Shown: piece after piece, positions 32,020 to 40,621 of the stretch
Numbering within the stretch: the first letter of the stretch is position 1
Layout of the letters: every line of letters starts with the position of its first letter
Assembly (NCBI RefSeq): GCF_003429005.1
Contig: NZ_QVQV01000001.1
Coordinates: 549,709-613,708, forward strand
Length of the DNA: 64,000 nt
From: Paraburkholderia sp. DHOC27
Lineage (GTDB): Bacteria; Pseudomonadota; Gammaproteobacteria; Burkholderiales; Burkholderiaceae
Direction: 5' to 3'
Position numbers and translations under genes: made by a program
The notes under the pieces: generated by a model
What the model was told of the DNA's origin: nothing
The model's database searches: none
What the model saw: the letters and a program-made list of their open reading frames with translations, nothing else

Positions 32020-32868
32020 ATGAAACTGCTTCGTTTTGGACCGAAAGGTCAGGAAAAGCCCGGCTTGCTCGACGCACAAGGCAAGATTCGTGATCTGTCG
32101 CAAGTGGTGGCGGACATCGACGGCGAAACGCTGAGCGATGCTGGCCTCGCCAAACTACGCGCGCTCGATCCGTCGACGCTGCCCGTGGTGGAAGGCAATC
32201 CGCGCCTCGGGCCGTGTGTCGGCAAGATCGGCAAGTTCATCTGCATCGGCCTGAACTACGCGGACCACGCGGCGGAATCCAATCTGCCGGTGCCGACCGA
32301 GCCGGTGGTGTTCAACAAGTGGAATAGCGCGATCAGCGGCCCGAACGACAACGTCGAAATTCCGCGCGGCTCGAAGAAGACCGACTGGGAAGTCGAACTG
32401 GGCGTGGTGATCGGCAAGCCGGCCAAGTACATCGACGAGGCCAACGCCCTCGATTACATCGCGGGCTACTGCGTGATCAACGACGTGTCGGAACGCGAGT
32501 GGCAGATCGAGCGCGGCGGCACGTGGGACAAGGGCAAAGGTTTCGACACGTTCGGCCCGATCGGTCCGTGGGTGGTCACGCGCGATGAAGTCGCGGATCC
32601 GCAGAACCTCAACCTGTGGCTCGAAGTGGACGGCCATCGCTATCAGAACGGCAGCACCAAGACGATGGTGTTCACCGTGGCGAAGCTGGTGGCGTATCTG
32701 TCCACCTGCATGAGCCTGCAACCGGGCGACGTGATTTCAACCGGCACGCCGCCGGGCGTGGGCATGGGCGTGAAGCCGAATCCGGTGTTCCTGAAGCCAG
32801 GGCAGACCATTCGCCTTGGCATTGAAGGCCTCGGCGAACAGCAGCAAACCACCTACGCGGCAGAATAA
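32020..32868 (+). CDS. Fumarylacetoacetase-family 2,4-diketo-3-deoxy-L-fuconate hydrolase
   Basis: 282 residues of the FAH fold, often annotated as ureidoglycolate lyase. Signature ICIGLNYADHAAESNLPVPTEP, metal-binding acidic residues in DWEVELGVVIGK and the lid region DVSEREWQIERGGTWDKGKGFDTFGPIGPWV. It splits the 2,4-diketo acid to pyruvate and L-lactate, the last step of the oxidative L-fucose route. GGGAAG lies before the ATG. The operon ends here; no transporter gene is included. Confidence 0.9.
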   Translation: MKLLRFGPKGQEKPGLLDAQGKIRDLSQVVADIDGETLSDAGLAKLRALDPSTLPVVEGNPRLGPCVGKIGKFICIGLNYADHAAESNLPVPTEPVVFNKWNSAISGPNDNVEIPRGSKKTDWEVELGVVIGKPAKYIDEANALDYIAGYCVINDVSEREWQIERGGTWDKGKGFDTFGPIGPWVVTRDEVADPQNLNLWLEVDGHRYQNGSTKTMVFTVAKLVAYLSTCMSLQPGDVISTGTPPGVGMGVKPNPVFLKPGQTIRLGIEGLGEQQQTTYAAE

Positions 32869-32949
32869 GCCGCTCTCGACGAAGCGCGGGCCCTCTCCGC
32901 TGATGGTGCCGCGCCCGTTCCAATGGCCGCCTCACGTGACTTGCACAGC

Positions 32950-33384
32950 TCACGTCGAGGCGGTACTTTCCCCGCCTTCACCGATCCGGTTGATCGTGCC
33001 TTGCGCGACTGCTACGAGCCGTTCGCGTCCGCCGTCCATCACGAAGATATTGCATTGACAGGTGGCCTGATGGCGCCCCGCGTAGACGACCTGCGCCCGC
33101 GCGAGCAGCGTGCCGTTCATGGCCGGCCGCAAGTAATTGATCTTGTATTCGCCAGTGACGACCCGCGGCCCCAATGCGAGTGCGCCGGCGAACGTGAGTG
33201 CATTGTCGGCCAGATAGCTGATTACCCCGCCGTGCACGAAGCCATGCTGCTGACGCAGCTCGTCACGAATGGGCAGCGACAGTGTCAGCTCGTTCGTGCT
33301 GGTGTGCATGAGCTCGGCGCCAAGCAGCATGCTGAACGGCTGGGCGTGGAGCGCGCCGCGCGCCCGGTCCAGTAGGTCGGTCAT
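32950..33384 (-). CDS. PaaI-type hotdog thioesterase
   Basis: 144 residues from MTDLLDRARG; GAAGGA precedes this start, and the longer frame to 33429 has no better support. Hotdog-fold motif QHGFVHGGVISYLADNAL carries the His-Gly-Gly and following Asp of the PaaI group. The rest reads TGEYKINYLRPAMNG. Such enzymes hydrolyse acyl-CoAs, often aromatic. It is convergent with the fucose operon and unrelated to it. Substrate unknown. Confidence 0.88.
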   Translation of the reverse strand: MTDLLDRARGALHAQPFSMLLGAELMHTSTNELTLSLPIRDELRQQHGFVHGGVISYLADNALTFAGALALGPRVVTGEYKINYLRPAMNGTLLARAQVVYAGRHQATCQCNIFVMDGGRERLVAVAQGTINRIGEGGESTAST

Positions 33385-33585
33385 TGTCGATTCCTTCGGG
33401 GCTATGCCCGTGATGGCGTCCCTACCCACTCTAGGAAGCGCCGACGCTTAGTCAAGGTGAATCGCGCAATTGCCGGGGTACCAGGCGCGTTGCTTTGGTA
33501 CGTTTGGCCGCCCCTGCGCGACAAACGGGAGAGGCAGCAGCCTCAGAGGGTTGGTGCCGCGTGCGGGCGCACGCGGCGACGGCAT

Positions 33586-34677
33586 TTACACCGGTAACGC
33601 GGCGTATGCGGTGGCGAGGTGATAGGGCGTGGTGGACGGCATGTCGGCGCGCGCCACTTCGCCCGTGGCGGTTTTGCATTCGTACCAGCCAGCCGGATGC
33701 AGAAACCGTTGCTGGAATTTTTCGATCTGCGTGGGCAGCACGGCGCGGGCTGCGTCGTCGTCGCGGGTGGCGAGTGCGCGCAGATACTCGCTTTGCGCCC
33801 AGATTCGCTGGGTGGCGTCCTTGATGTTGCCCGCTTCATCGAGCGACGCGCACACGCCGCCCGTGGTCTGATCCACGCCATATTGCTGCGCGAAGAGGAA
33901 CGCGCGTGACAGCGCGTCGTCCAGCTCGGTTCCGTCCAGCAACGCGTCCGCCTGCTTGACCAGCCAGAACCATTCGAATTGATGCCCAGGCTCCAGACGG
34001 TTGTCGTCGGCGCCAACCGGCAACTCGGCGATACAGCCGGTCGGTGCGTGCACGAACGTGCGGGCGATGGCCGAGGCCAGCTTGCGCAGCGCGGTGTCGA
34101 AGGCGCTGTCCTGAGTGGCCTCGCGAGCGGCGAGCCAGGCTTCGGTGAGATGCATGAGCGGGTTCTGGATGGGCGTACCCTTGACCACTCCGAACCTTGC
34201 GTCCATTGCCGCATTGAAGAGGTCGTCCGGCGCGGCGAAGCGCGTTTCGATCAACTCCGAGGTGCTGCGCACGATGTCGAGCGCAGCGGCATTGGCAAAG
34301 CGCGCGCCGTATTCCGCGCACGCGAACACGACGAATGCGTGGGTGTACAGGTCCTTGGTGGTATCTAGCGGAGCGCCGTGCGCGTCGACGCTGTAGAACC
34401 ATCCGCCGGATTCCTTGTCCTGAAATGAGTGTGTGAGCGCGTCGAACAGCACATGCGCGTGCGCCGCTTCACCCGCTTGGGAGAAAACGAACAGTTGGCG
34501 CGCGCATGCCATCGCCCGGTAGCGTTCCACGGGCATTGGCGCGTGGCTGACGGGATCGACCGCTTCGTAAGGCAGGTTCAGCGCGGAATTGAAGCCGGGC
34601 CCGCGCCAGATAGGCAGGATGACGCGGTTGTAGTGATCGCGTAGGCCGGCGGCGAGCGCTGAGGCGGGTGTATTCAT
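33586..34677 (-). CDS. AGE-family sugar epimerase/isomerase
   Basis: 363 residues from MNTPASALAA (an open frame continues to 34779 but the extra part is not family-like). It has the alpha/alpha6-barrel pattern of N-acylglucosamine 2-epimerase, D-mannose isomerase and sulfoquinovose-isomerase relatives: YRAMACARQLFVFSQAG, TKDLYTHAFVVFACAEYGA and EPGHQFEWFWLVKQADALL, the last with the conserved His-x-x-Glu-Trp. Which sugar it uses cannot be read out. The location close to the fucose operon suggests a sugar-use neighbourhood. Divergent from mgtC. Confidence 0.9.
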   Translation of the reverse strand: MNTPASALAAGLRDHYNRVILPIWRGPGFNSALNLPYEAVDPVSHAPMPVERYRAMACARQLFVFSQAGEAAHAHVLFDALTHSFQDKESGGWFYSVDAHGAPLDTTKDLYTHAFVVFACAEYGARFANAAALDIVRSTSELIETRFAAPDDLFNAAMDARFGVVKGTPIQNPLMHLTEAWLAAREATQDSAFDTALRKLASAIARTFVHAPTGCIAELPVGADDNRLEPGHQFEWFWLVKQADALLDGTELDDALSRAFLFAQQYGVDQTTGGVCASLDEAGNIKDATQRIWAQSEYLRALATRDDDAARAVLPTQIEKFQQRFLHPAGWYECKTATGEVARADMPSTTPYHLATAYAALPV

Positions 34678-34816
34678 GCTGGATATTCGCTTCGTCAAAA
34701 GTCTCGGAGAAGTCGCGCTGCTGCGGGCGGCGCGCGACCAAGGATAAAGCAAACCGCCGTGGATGGCACCCGTCGGCATGACGCATCACCCGTCCACGGC
34801 TTTCAGAGAAGGGGCA

Positions 34817-35509
34817 ATGACCATGTTGGGCAACATCGAACTCGTCTCACGGCTGATTCTCGCAGCCGCGCTCGGCAGCGTGATTGGCGTCGAGCGGGAG
34901 CGGCTCTCGTGGGCAGCGGGGCTGCGTACGCACATGCTGGTGTGCGTCGGCTCGGCGCTCATCATGATCGTCTCGGCGTTCGGCTTTGCGGACGTCCTCG
35001 GCGCGCAAAACGTCGTGCTCGACCCATCGCGGATGGCGGCGCAGGTCGTGTCCGGGATCGGCTTTCTCGGCGCCGGCTCGATCTTGATGCGCGGGGAGAT
35101 CGTGCGCGGGCTGACGACAGCGGCCAGTCTGTGGTCGGTGGCGGCAATCGGGCTGGCGGTGGGCGGCGGTATGTACACCGCATCCATTGCGGCGACCATC
35201 ATCATCCTGATCATCCTGGCGGGCATCAAGCCGCTCGAACGACGCTTCATCACCGTCAAGCAGCGGCGTCAGTTGACGCTCCTGGTGGAGCGCGGCTCGC
35301 TCACGTTTCATTCGCTGCACGACGCGTTGGGCGCGGCGAGTCCGCGCGTCAAGCAATTTGTGATGCAGCAGAGTGACGACGCGCCCGAATACGATGTGGT
35401 GATGATCACGCTGCATCGCGTCTCGACCATTGAATACGAGGCGATTCGTGACCGCTTGCGTCAGTTGCCTTGCGTGAAGGAATGCCGCGAAGACGATTCG
35501 AACAATTGA
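34817..35509 (+). CDS. MgtC/SapB family membrane protein
   Basis: 230 residues. Four or five transmembrane helices fill residues ~1-140, with the family core LILAAALGSVIGVERERLSWAAGLRTHMLVCVGSALIM and the Asp-containing GIGFLGAGSILMRGEIVRGLTTAASLW. The cytoplasmic C-terminal ~85 residues are an ACT-like domain. Members are linked to Mg2+ limitation, acid tolerance and survival in host cells, acting on membrane potential or F-ATPase rather than transport. Start chosen at 34817 because of GAGAAGGGG just upstream. Confidence 0.93.
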   Translation: MTMLGNIELVSRLILAAALGSVIGVERERLSWAAGLRTHMLVCVGSALIMIVSAFGFADVLGAQNVVLDPSRMAAQVVSGIGFLGAGSILMRGEIVRGLTTAASLWSVAAIGLAVGGGMYTASIAATIIILIILAGIKPLERRFITVKQRRQLTLLVERGSLTFHSLHDALGAASPRVKQFVMQQSDDAPEYDVVMITLHRVSTIEYEAIRDRLRQLPCVKECREDDSNN

Positions 35510-35681
35510 TGCGACTGAGGGCATGGCTGAGAGCCGAGCCGGGACGGCTTGATTCTGCCTGACCCGGCAAACGGCTTCTGCGGGCGTGCATCGCCGTGCG
35601 ACAATGCGGTCTCGAAAAAAATGATGGCTTGGTGCGACCGTGTTCGGCGCCCGGTGGCCCGCGAAGACCGCATATCTCTCT

Positions 35682-37205
35682 ATGGCAGATTCCGCAGCAT
35701 CCACGCAGTCCCGTACAACTCGCGGCGCTTCGACCAGGCGCCGTACGAACACCGTCTCCACGGAGACCGAAAACAAGCTGGCGCGCGCCGCCCGGTCGGC
35801 GCAGCGCCTTGCCCAACTGAGCGATGTGTCGCGCGACGACAGCACGCTCGATCTGTTCCCCGATGACCCCACCCGTGCGACGCTGGAGGCGATGAATATC
35901 GACATCCGGCAGGGCACGCTGCATGGCTTCGAATTGCCGGATGTGGTGTTGGCGGCGGTTGGGGCGGGCGCGGACGGCGCTGCCGCGCAGTCCGAAGCAA
36001 AGGCGGCGCGCCGGGTGGCGCGTGAGCGGAGCGATGCGCCTGCGGTGGCGTCGTTTGCTGGATTCGAGCGGATCGAGCCGGCGGCGCTTAATGAGGCGAC
36101 GGCCGATGGCGCGCCGATGCTGGATGCAGCAGCGGAAGCGATGCCGGTCACGGCGCAGGGTGCGGTTGGAGCGCAGGACGCGGCGGTGGACGTCGAGCGC
36201 GAGGTGTCGTCGTCTGCGCCCGCTAGCGTCGTGATGACGTCGGCGATGGCAGCCGCCACGGTCGCGCGGAGTGTGGCGGCGCTGCGGCAGGCGGCAGAGT
36301 CTTCCGGCGATGCGGGTGCGACCGGCGCGACAGGCGGCTTGCCATCGCAGCGGTTTGCGACGAAGTTTGCGAAGGCCGCGACGGCATCGCGCGAAATGGC
36401 GGTCAACGCGACAGGGAAGGTGGCGGGGAGTGCGGACGTTGGCGAGGCTGGGGCGAATCCGGCGGTGCAGGGGGCTTCGGCGAACCTGATGGCGGATACG
36501 GTTGATACGACGGATACCGTGGGTAATCCGGCAGAACATCTGACGGCAAGTGCGGCGAGCAGTCTGGTGGGCAGTGGGACGGCGAATCCGCCGGCGAATC
36601 CTGTGCCGGAAGGTGATGGCGCGCCGCAAACGGCAGCCATGCGGGCGAATGCGGCCAAAGCACGCGACGCGTCGGACGATGCGATTGCCGGTGCGGGGCT
36701 CAAGGCGAGCGCGCCGTTTGTCGTGCCGCCGCGGGACGCGGCGCGCACCGCGCCGGAACTCGACCGGGCGCGCGCGACGGCGTTCGCGGACACCGTCGAT
36801 GCCCTCTACGGCGTGATCTCGGATCAGCGTCGCGCGGCGACGGACCATTCGCGCCGAATGAAATGGATGCTGTCGATTGTCGTTGCCGCGCTGCTGGCGA
36901 CCGTTGCGATCGGCGTGACGCAGACAATGCTGCTCATGCGTCTGACGCGCGAAACCACCGCGCAACAGCACCGCATCGAAGAGATGATGCAAACCCAGCA
37001 GGCGGCGATGACCAGCTTGCTGGACGCGCATCTGGCGATGGCCAACGCGCCGGTCGCCACACAGCCTGCAGCGGTTGCGCCTGTAACGGCGGCCCCACCG
37101 CATCAGACACAGCCGGGCGCGGCGACCGCACTCGCAGGAAAGCGCGGCGAGAAGACGCGCGTGCATCCTCACAAGCCCAAAGCCGTGGGCGCTACTACCA
37201 GGTGA
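35682..37205 (+). CDS. Large Ala-rich single-pass membrane protein of unknown function
   Basis: 507 residues from MADSAAST. Residues ~1-370 are low-complexity, Ala/Gly/Thr-rich and mostly disordered, with a short ordered segment near DLFPDDPTRATLEAMNIDIRQGTLHGFELPDVVLA. A conserved-looking block (RARATAFADTVDALYGVISDQRRAATDH) leads into one transmembrane helix (~395-418, MKWMLSIVVAALLATVAIGV) and a short coiled coil (RETTAQQHRIEEMMQTQQAA). The tail is Pro/Lys-rich. No family recognised. Two very long minus-strand frames over the same DNA are GC-bias shadows. The reading was chosen by its TM segment and sensible C-terminus. Confidence 0.65.
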   Translation: MADSAASTQSRTTRGASTRRRTNTVSTETENKLARAARSAQRLAQLSDVSRDDSTLDLFPDDPTRATLEAMNIDIRQGTLHGFELPDVVLAAVGAGADGAAAQSEAKAARRVARERSDAPAVASFAGFERIEPAALNEATADGAPMLDAAAEAMPVTAQGAVGAQDAAVDVEREVSSSAPASVVMTSAMAAATVARSVAALRQAAESSGDAGATGATGGLPSQRFATKFAKAATASREMAVNATGKVAGSADVGEAGANPAVQGASANLMADTVDTTDTVGNPAEHLTASAASSLVGSGTANPPANPVPEGDGAPQTAAMRANAAKARDASDDAIAGAGLKASAPFVVPPRDAARTAPELDRARATAFADTVDALYGVISDQRRAATDHSRRMKWMLSIVVAALLATVAIGVTQTMLLMRLTRETTAQQHRIEEMMQTQQAAMTSLLDAHLAMANAPVATQPAAVAPVTAAPPHQTQPGAATALAGKRGEKTRVHPHKPKAVGATTR

Positions 37206-37296
37206 TTGCTGGAGAAAGCCGCCGAGTGCGGTTTTCTTACTTTCGCGATGGGTGGCGGCGCGTGGACGACGGATTTCGGGTGACGGCAGACTAACC

Positions 37297-37328
37297 GCCG
37301 ACCCGCCGACCCGCCGACCCGCCGACCC
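37297..37328 (+). repeat. Octamer tandem repeat (GCCGACCC)x4
   Basis: Four perfect consecutive copies of GCCGACCC in non-coding DNA. Eight is not a multiple of three, which argues against a coding role. Likely slippage-prone. Confidence 0.9.
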
Positions 37329-37536
37329 GGCCTTGCCCGGTTGCCCCTTTTCAAGCGGGTTCACCTCTTGTTCCATCCCCACGACCGCCCTCAGTCGCAC
37401 GGCGAGCAGCCTGCCTGCCCGGGAATACCGCGCGTTCCCGCGCCTGAATCGTTGTTATGGCGCAACGCAACATTCCTTATGTAGTGCGACAACAGGCCAC
37501 ACCTAAAAAAATGTTGCATTGCACTAGCTTTTGCCT

Positions 37537-37574
37537 AGGGAAAACCCTATAATTCTTCTTAAGGGAAAACCCTA
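37537..37574 (+). promoter_or_regulatory. Two identical palindromic boxes overlapping a TATAAT element
   Basis: AGGGAAAACCCTA occurs at 37537-37549 and again at 37562-37574, 25 bases apart start to start. Each has inverted AGGG/CCCT arms around AAAA. TATAAT (37548-37553) begins within the end of the first box, giving a perfect -10; the -35 is not near consensus. The arrangement suggests a repressor or activator binding two sites around the promoter of the short ORF that follows. Confidence 0.7.
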
Positions 37575-37599
37575 CTGTCCAACTTAACCGGGAGCCGCC

Positions 37600-37758
37600 A
37601 TGAGCGTTATCTTCGCATTGTTCCAAAAGGTCAGCGACCTCTTCGCATCGCCCCACCTGCCGCTGGATTCGGATTACTCGTACGAAGCACGTCGCCGTGA
37701 AGCTGATCGTCAGCGTCAAGCGCAAGCAACGTTGTTCGGTATCAAGCTGAGCGACTGA
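37600..37758 (+). CDS. 52-residue hypothetical protein
   Basis: A short ORF starting MSVIFALFQKVSDLFASPHL and ending ATLFGIKLSD. GGGAG sits seven bases before the ATG and a perfect TATAAT box lies about 50 bases upstream, which supports expression. The N-terminal 16 residues are amphipathic; the C-terminal half is Arg/Gln/Ala-rich and helical (EARRREADRQRQAQ). It resembles the small 40-60 residue proteins frequent in Burkholderia, but I cannot assign a family. Probably a stress or growth-phase small protein; that is a guess. Confidence 0.72.
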   Translation: MSVIFALFQKVSDLFASPHLPLDSDYSYEARRREADRQRQAQATLFGIKLSD

Positions 37759-38394
37759 TCCTGACGGATCGTCAAGCAGGGCGGGATTGACCGCAAGGGC
37801 GGCCCTATTGAGGGTGCGCCAGAACTGGGGCCACGGATTTGCCGTGGCTTTTGTTCGTTTACGGCCAGCGGTTTGCGGGCGCTCGCTAAGACTGGCGGCC
37901 CGTAGCCCCCGCAGGCCGAAGGCCGGTAGTCCGCCGCGTCAAGTCCGCCGGCCACCGGCTACCGGCTACCGGCCGCCGCCGAATCCCGAAGCCCGAAGCC
38001 GAAGCCGAAGCCGAAGCCGAAGCCGAAGCCGAAGCCGAAGCCGAAGCCCGAAGCCGAAGCCGAAGCCGAAGCCCGGCAGTTCCACGACCCCACGGCGCAC
38101 CGCCACATCGCCCACGCCCCGTCCGCAAATATTTCCGAGCCGAAATGAATGTAACAGGGACTGTCCGCTGCTCGACGCTTTCGCTGCCTCTGGCCGCCCA
38201 TTCCGGCTGTAAAACCTTACGCTTGCCTTGTCCGGCGCCTTACCATCGGGCCCCCAATCTGAAACTTCCTCTTACAAGCGCTAACGTCTTTAAGCGATTC
38301 GCCTGGTTAAAGTCAGTCTCAAGCACACGGCACTGAACGTTGTCTGGGTCAGCCGGTACTGCTCGATACCAAACTTTGATTGGGAGGTCCCAAG
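37759..38394. other. Non-coding region with hexanucleotide array
   Basis: 636 bases. The left part has no conserved coding sequence. The centre is a (GAAGCC) array (37988-38073) preceded by a short ACCGGCT duplication (~37959-37978). The right part up to the His-rich gene has no ORF I would support. An ORF spanning the array (37787-38212) encodes only repeated dipeptides and lacks a ribosome site. Confidence 0.55.
37988..38073 (+). repeat. Hexanucleotide array (GAAGCC)n, about 14 copies
   Basis: Fourteen copies of GAAGCC, broken twice by one extra C (37994 and 38049). The single-base interruptions change frame, so the array is not maintained as protein. It is probably length-variable between strains. 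Confidence 0.93.
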
Positions 38395-38685
38395 ATGAAA
38401 TCCTCGAAAAACATCCTGCTCGCAGCTCTCGTTGCCGGTGGTGCGCTCGTCACGGCAAGCAGTGCCTTTGCACAGGCAGACCGCATGGTCATTTCGGCCC
38501 CCGGTCCGGTGGCGACGTATGAACAACCGCGCATGATGCCGGTTGGGGTGCAGATTGACATCGGCTGGCACGGCGACCGCTACTGGGACGGCCACCGTTA
38601 TTGGGCGCATGACGACTGGATGCGTCATCATCCGCACGATCACGACCCCTATCATCACGACGATCATCACCCGCACGGGTATTGA
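38395..38685 (+). CDS. Small secreted His/Asp-rich protein
   Basis: 96 residues. GGGAGG ribosome site. A signal peptide (MKSSKNILLAALVAGGALVTASSAFA) is followed by a ~45-residue Pro/Met-containing stretch and a C-terminal metal-binding-like tail with about a dozen His interspersed with Asp (for example HHPHDHDPYHHDDHHPHGY). The tail, with HxH and DxH repeats, would bind divalent metals in the periplasm. It is unrelated in sequence to the other His-rich protein at 23804. Function inferred from composition only. Confidence 0.8.
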   Translation: MKSSKNILLAALVAGGALVTASSAFAQADRMVISAPGPVATYEQPRMMPVGVQIDIGWHGDRYWDGHRYWAHDDWMRHHPHDHDPYHHDDHHPHGY

Positions 38686-38738
38686 TCCAGCGGTAGCGAC
38701 GACGACCGGGACGCCGGTTAGCGCGTCGTGAAGTCCCG

Positions 38739-38773
38739 CGAGGTCGGTCTCTCATCGCGAGAGGCCGACCTCG
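38739..38773 (+). terminator. Hairpin after the His-rich gene
   Basis: CGAGGTCGG.CTCTC pairs with GAGAG.CCGACCTCG around a short loop. The T-run after it is weak, so termination is likely but inefficient or Rho-aided. Confidence 0.6.
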
Positions 38774-38975
38774 TTGCATTTGGGCATTGCAAAATCCATT
38801 GCGGGCCGAGCTAAATGCACTCGTATCAGTCATGATTGCGCTTGAACGAGTACAGCGACGGGCTACCGCCTTGCGCGCCCTGTCACGGCGGTCGCCATAC
38901 TAAGCCTGGCCGATCCGGGATCGTAAGAGCTCGCAAGAAAAGTCGCCGCGCTCAGCATCGTGATATCGCAAGGTC

Positions 38976-38999
38976 GCGGAATAGCGGAATAGCGGAATA
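38976..38999 (+). repeat. Tandem octamer (GCGGAATA)x3
   Basis: Three perfect copies of GCGGAATA followed by a diverged fourth (GCGAAATC). Non-coding, 100 bases upstream of the flavin-reductase-like gene. Confidence 0.85.
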
Positions 39000-39098
39000 G
39001 CGAAATCGCCGCACATCGCGTGGTGCTTGCCGTTAGTCTTGCGCCCATCGCACCCAGCGCGCGTGTCCTGAATGCCTATCCAGAACTGAATCCATCAC

Positions 39099-39713
39099 AT
39101 GAACGACGTCTACTTCTACGACCCGGCCAAAGGTCACGGCCTCAAACACGATCCGTTCAAGGCGATCGTCGCGCCGCGTCTGATCGGCTGGATCTCGTCG
39201 CGCAGTCCGAGCGGACAGTTGAACCTTGCGCCGTACAGCTTCTTCGGTGCGTTTGCCACCTTCCCGGCCATCATCGGTTTTTGCAGCGAGGGCCGTAAAG
39301 ACAGCATCGGCAACATCGAAGCGACCGGCGAGTTCGTGTGGAATCTTTCCTCGCGAGCGCTCGCCGAGCAGATGAATCGCAGCTCCGCGCCGGTGGCGCC
39401 CGAAGTCAACGAGTTCGAGCTCGCTGGACTCACTGCCGCGCCGGGACGCAACGTCGCCGTGCCGCATGTCGGTGAATCGCCGGCATCGCTCGAATGCAAG
39501 CTGTTGCAGATCGTCCGGCTGCACAATCTGGAAGGCGAGCCAATGGACAACTACCTCGCGCTCGGCCAGGTGGTCGGCGTGCATATCCAGAGCGCCTATC
39601 TGAAGGACGGCCTCTTCGACACGCATGCGGCCCAGCCAGTCATGCGTGCCGGCTACCGCGCGGATTACGCGCAGATCGGCGAGATGTTCGAAATGTTCCG
39701 GCCCACCGCATGA
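39099..39713 (+). CDS. Flavin reductase-like FMN-binding split-barrel protein
   Basis: 204 residues. The family motif PRLIGWISSRSPSGQLNLAPYSFFGAFATFPAIIGFCSEGRKDSIGNIEATGEFVWNLSS binds FMN. The remaining barrel strands continue to DNYLALGQVVGVHI. Such proteins reduce FMN with NAD(P)H or act as oxidoreductases in aromatic degradation; no oxygenase partner is adjacent. The ribosome site is weak. Monocistronic. Confidence 0.9.
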   Translation: MNDVYFYDPAKGHGLKHDPFKAIVAPRLIGWISSRSPSGQLNLAPYSFFGAFATFPAIIGFCSEGRKDSIGNIEATGEFVWNLSSRALAEQMNRSSAPVAPEVNEFELAGLTAAPGRNVAVPHVGESPASLECKLLQIVRLHNLEGEPMDNYLALGQVVGVHIQSAYLKDGLFDTHAAQPVMRAGYRADYAQIGEMFEMFRPTA

Positions 39714-40043
<330 letters not shown>

Positions 40044-40478
40044 ATGTCCACCGAAACCGTCACGCATTTCTCGCATGTCCGTCCCCAAGACACGTCGTAC
40101 GAGGGAGAGGGGCTGCGCGACTTCTTTCTCTATCGCGACCTCGGCATCGCTTCGGCGACTGATGGCAAGGTGCTGGCGCAACTCGTCAAGGCGAACCATG
40201 CACCAGAGGAAGGCACCGGCTGGCACCGTCATGAGGCCGATTTCCACATTGTGATCATGTTGAAGGGCTGGGCGCGCTTCATGTACGGCGACAAGGAGAC
40301 GCTCGTGGCGGCCGGCGATTGTGTCCATCAGGCGCCGGGCATCGTTCACTACCTGTTCGACTACTCGGAAGATATGGAGTACATCGAAATAGTTTCGCCG
40401 GCTGACTTCAAGTCGATTGATGTCGAGGGCCCATGCGAAGTCCCGGCCTCGACGCCGTGGAAAACCGTCTCGGCTTGA
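40044..40478 (+). CDS. Cupin-domain protein
   Basis: 144 residues from ATG 40044 with GGAG upstream. A single beta-barrel cupin. Metal-binding residues appear in the first motif GTGWHRHEADFHIVIMLKGWARF (His, His, Glu/Asp) and the second motif VAAGDCVHQAPGIVHYLFDYS. N-terminal part SYEGEGLRDFFLYRDLGIA is typical of small metallo-cupins. No partner gene indicates the substrate. Convergent with phaZ. Confidence 0.88.
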   Translation: MSTETVTHFSHVRPQDTSYEGEGLRDFFLYRDLGIASATDGKVLAQLVKANHAPEEGTGWHRHEADFHIVIMLKGWARFMYGDKETLVAAGDCVHQAPGIVHYLFDYSEDMEYIEIVSPADFKSIDVEGPCEVPASTPWKTVSA

Positions 40479-40621
40479 GCGCAGGCATCCGCAACCAGGC
40501 GTAGGCGTAGGCGAGGGCGGGAGGAAATACAAGCCCGGGCCCGGGCCGAAGGGAACCATGAACCCCCGCGACCCTCGCGCAATGCGCATCCCGCGCTGAG
40601 CGCGCCGCGTCCGCCGCCGCA

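Larger units (their letters stand above)
37206..37599. other. Intergenic region upstream of the 52-residue ORF
   Basis: 394 bases. Contains a four-copy octamer repeat (37297-37328) and a promoter with doubled palindromes (37537-37574). From about 37480 it becomes A/T-rich, unlike its surroundings. No other ORF is credible. Confidence 0.6.
38686..39098. other. Intergenic region before the flavin-reductase-like gene
   Basis: 413 bases holding a strong hairpin (38739-38773) and three GCGGAATA repeats (38976-38999). Nothing coding is supported. Confidence 0.5.

Noticed and set aside
34847..37400. Two very long minus-strand frames (648 and 664 residues) over mgtC and the Ala-rich protein gene
   Set aside because: They cover a clear mgtC gene and are rich in Arg/His/Ala as expected for mirror frames of GC-rich DNA. 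No domain is seen in either.
37787..38212. 141-residue ORF through the GAAGCC array
   Set aside because: Encodes repeated Arg-Ser and Lys-Pro dipeptides, changes reading at the single-base interruptions and lacks a ribosome site.
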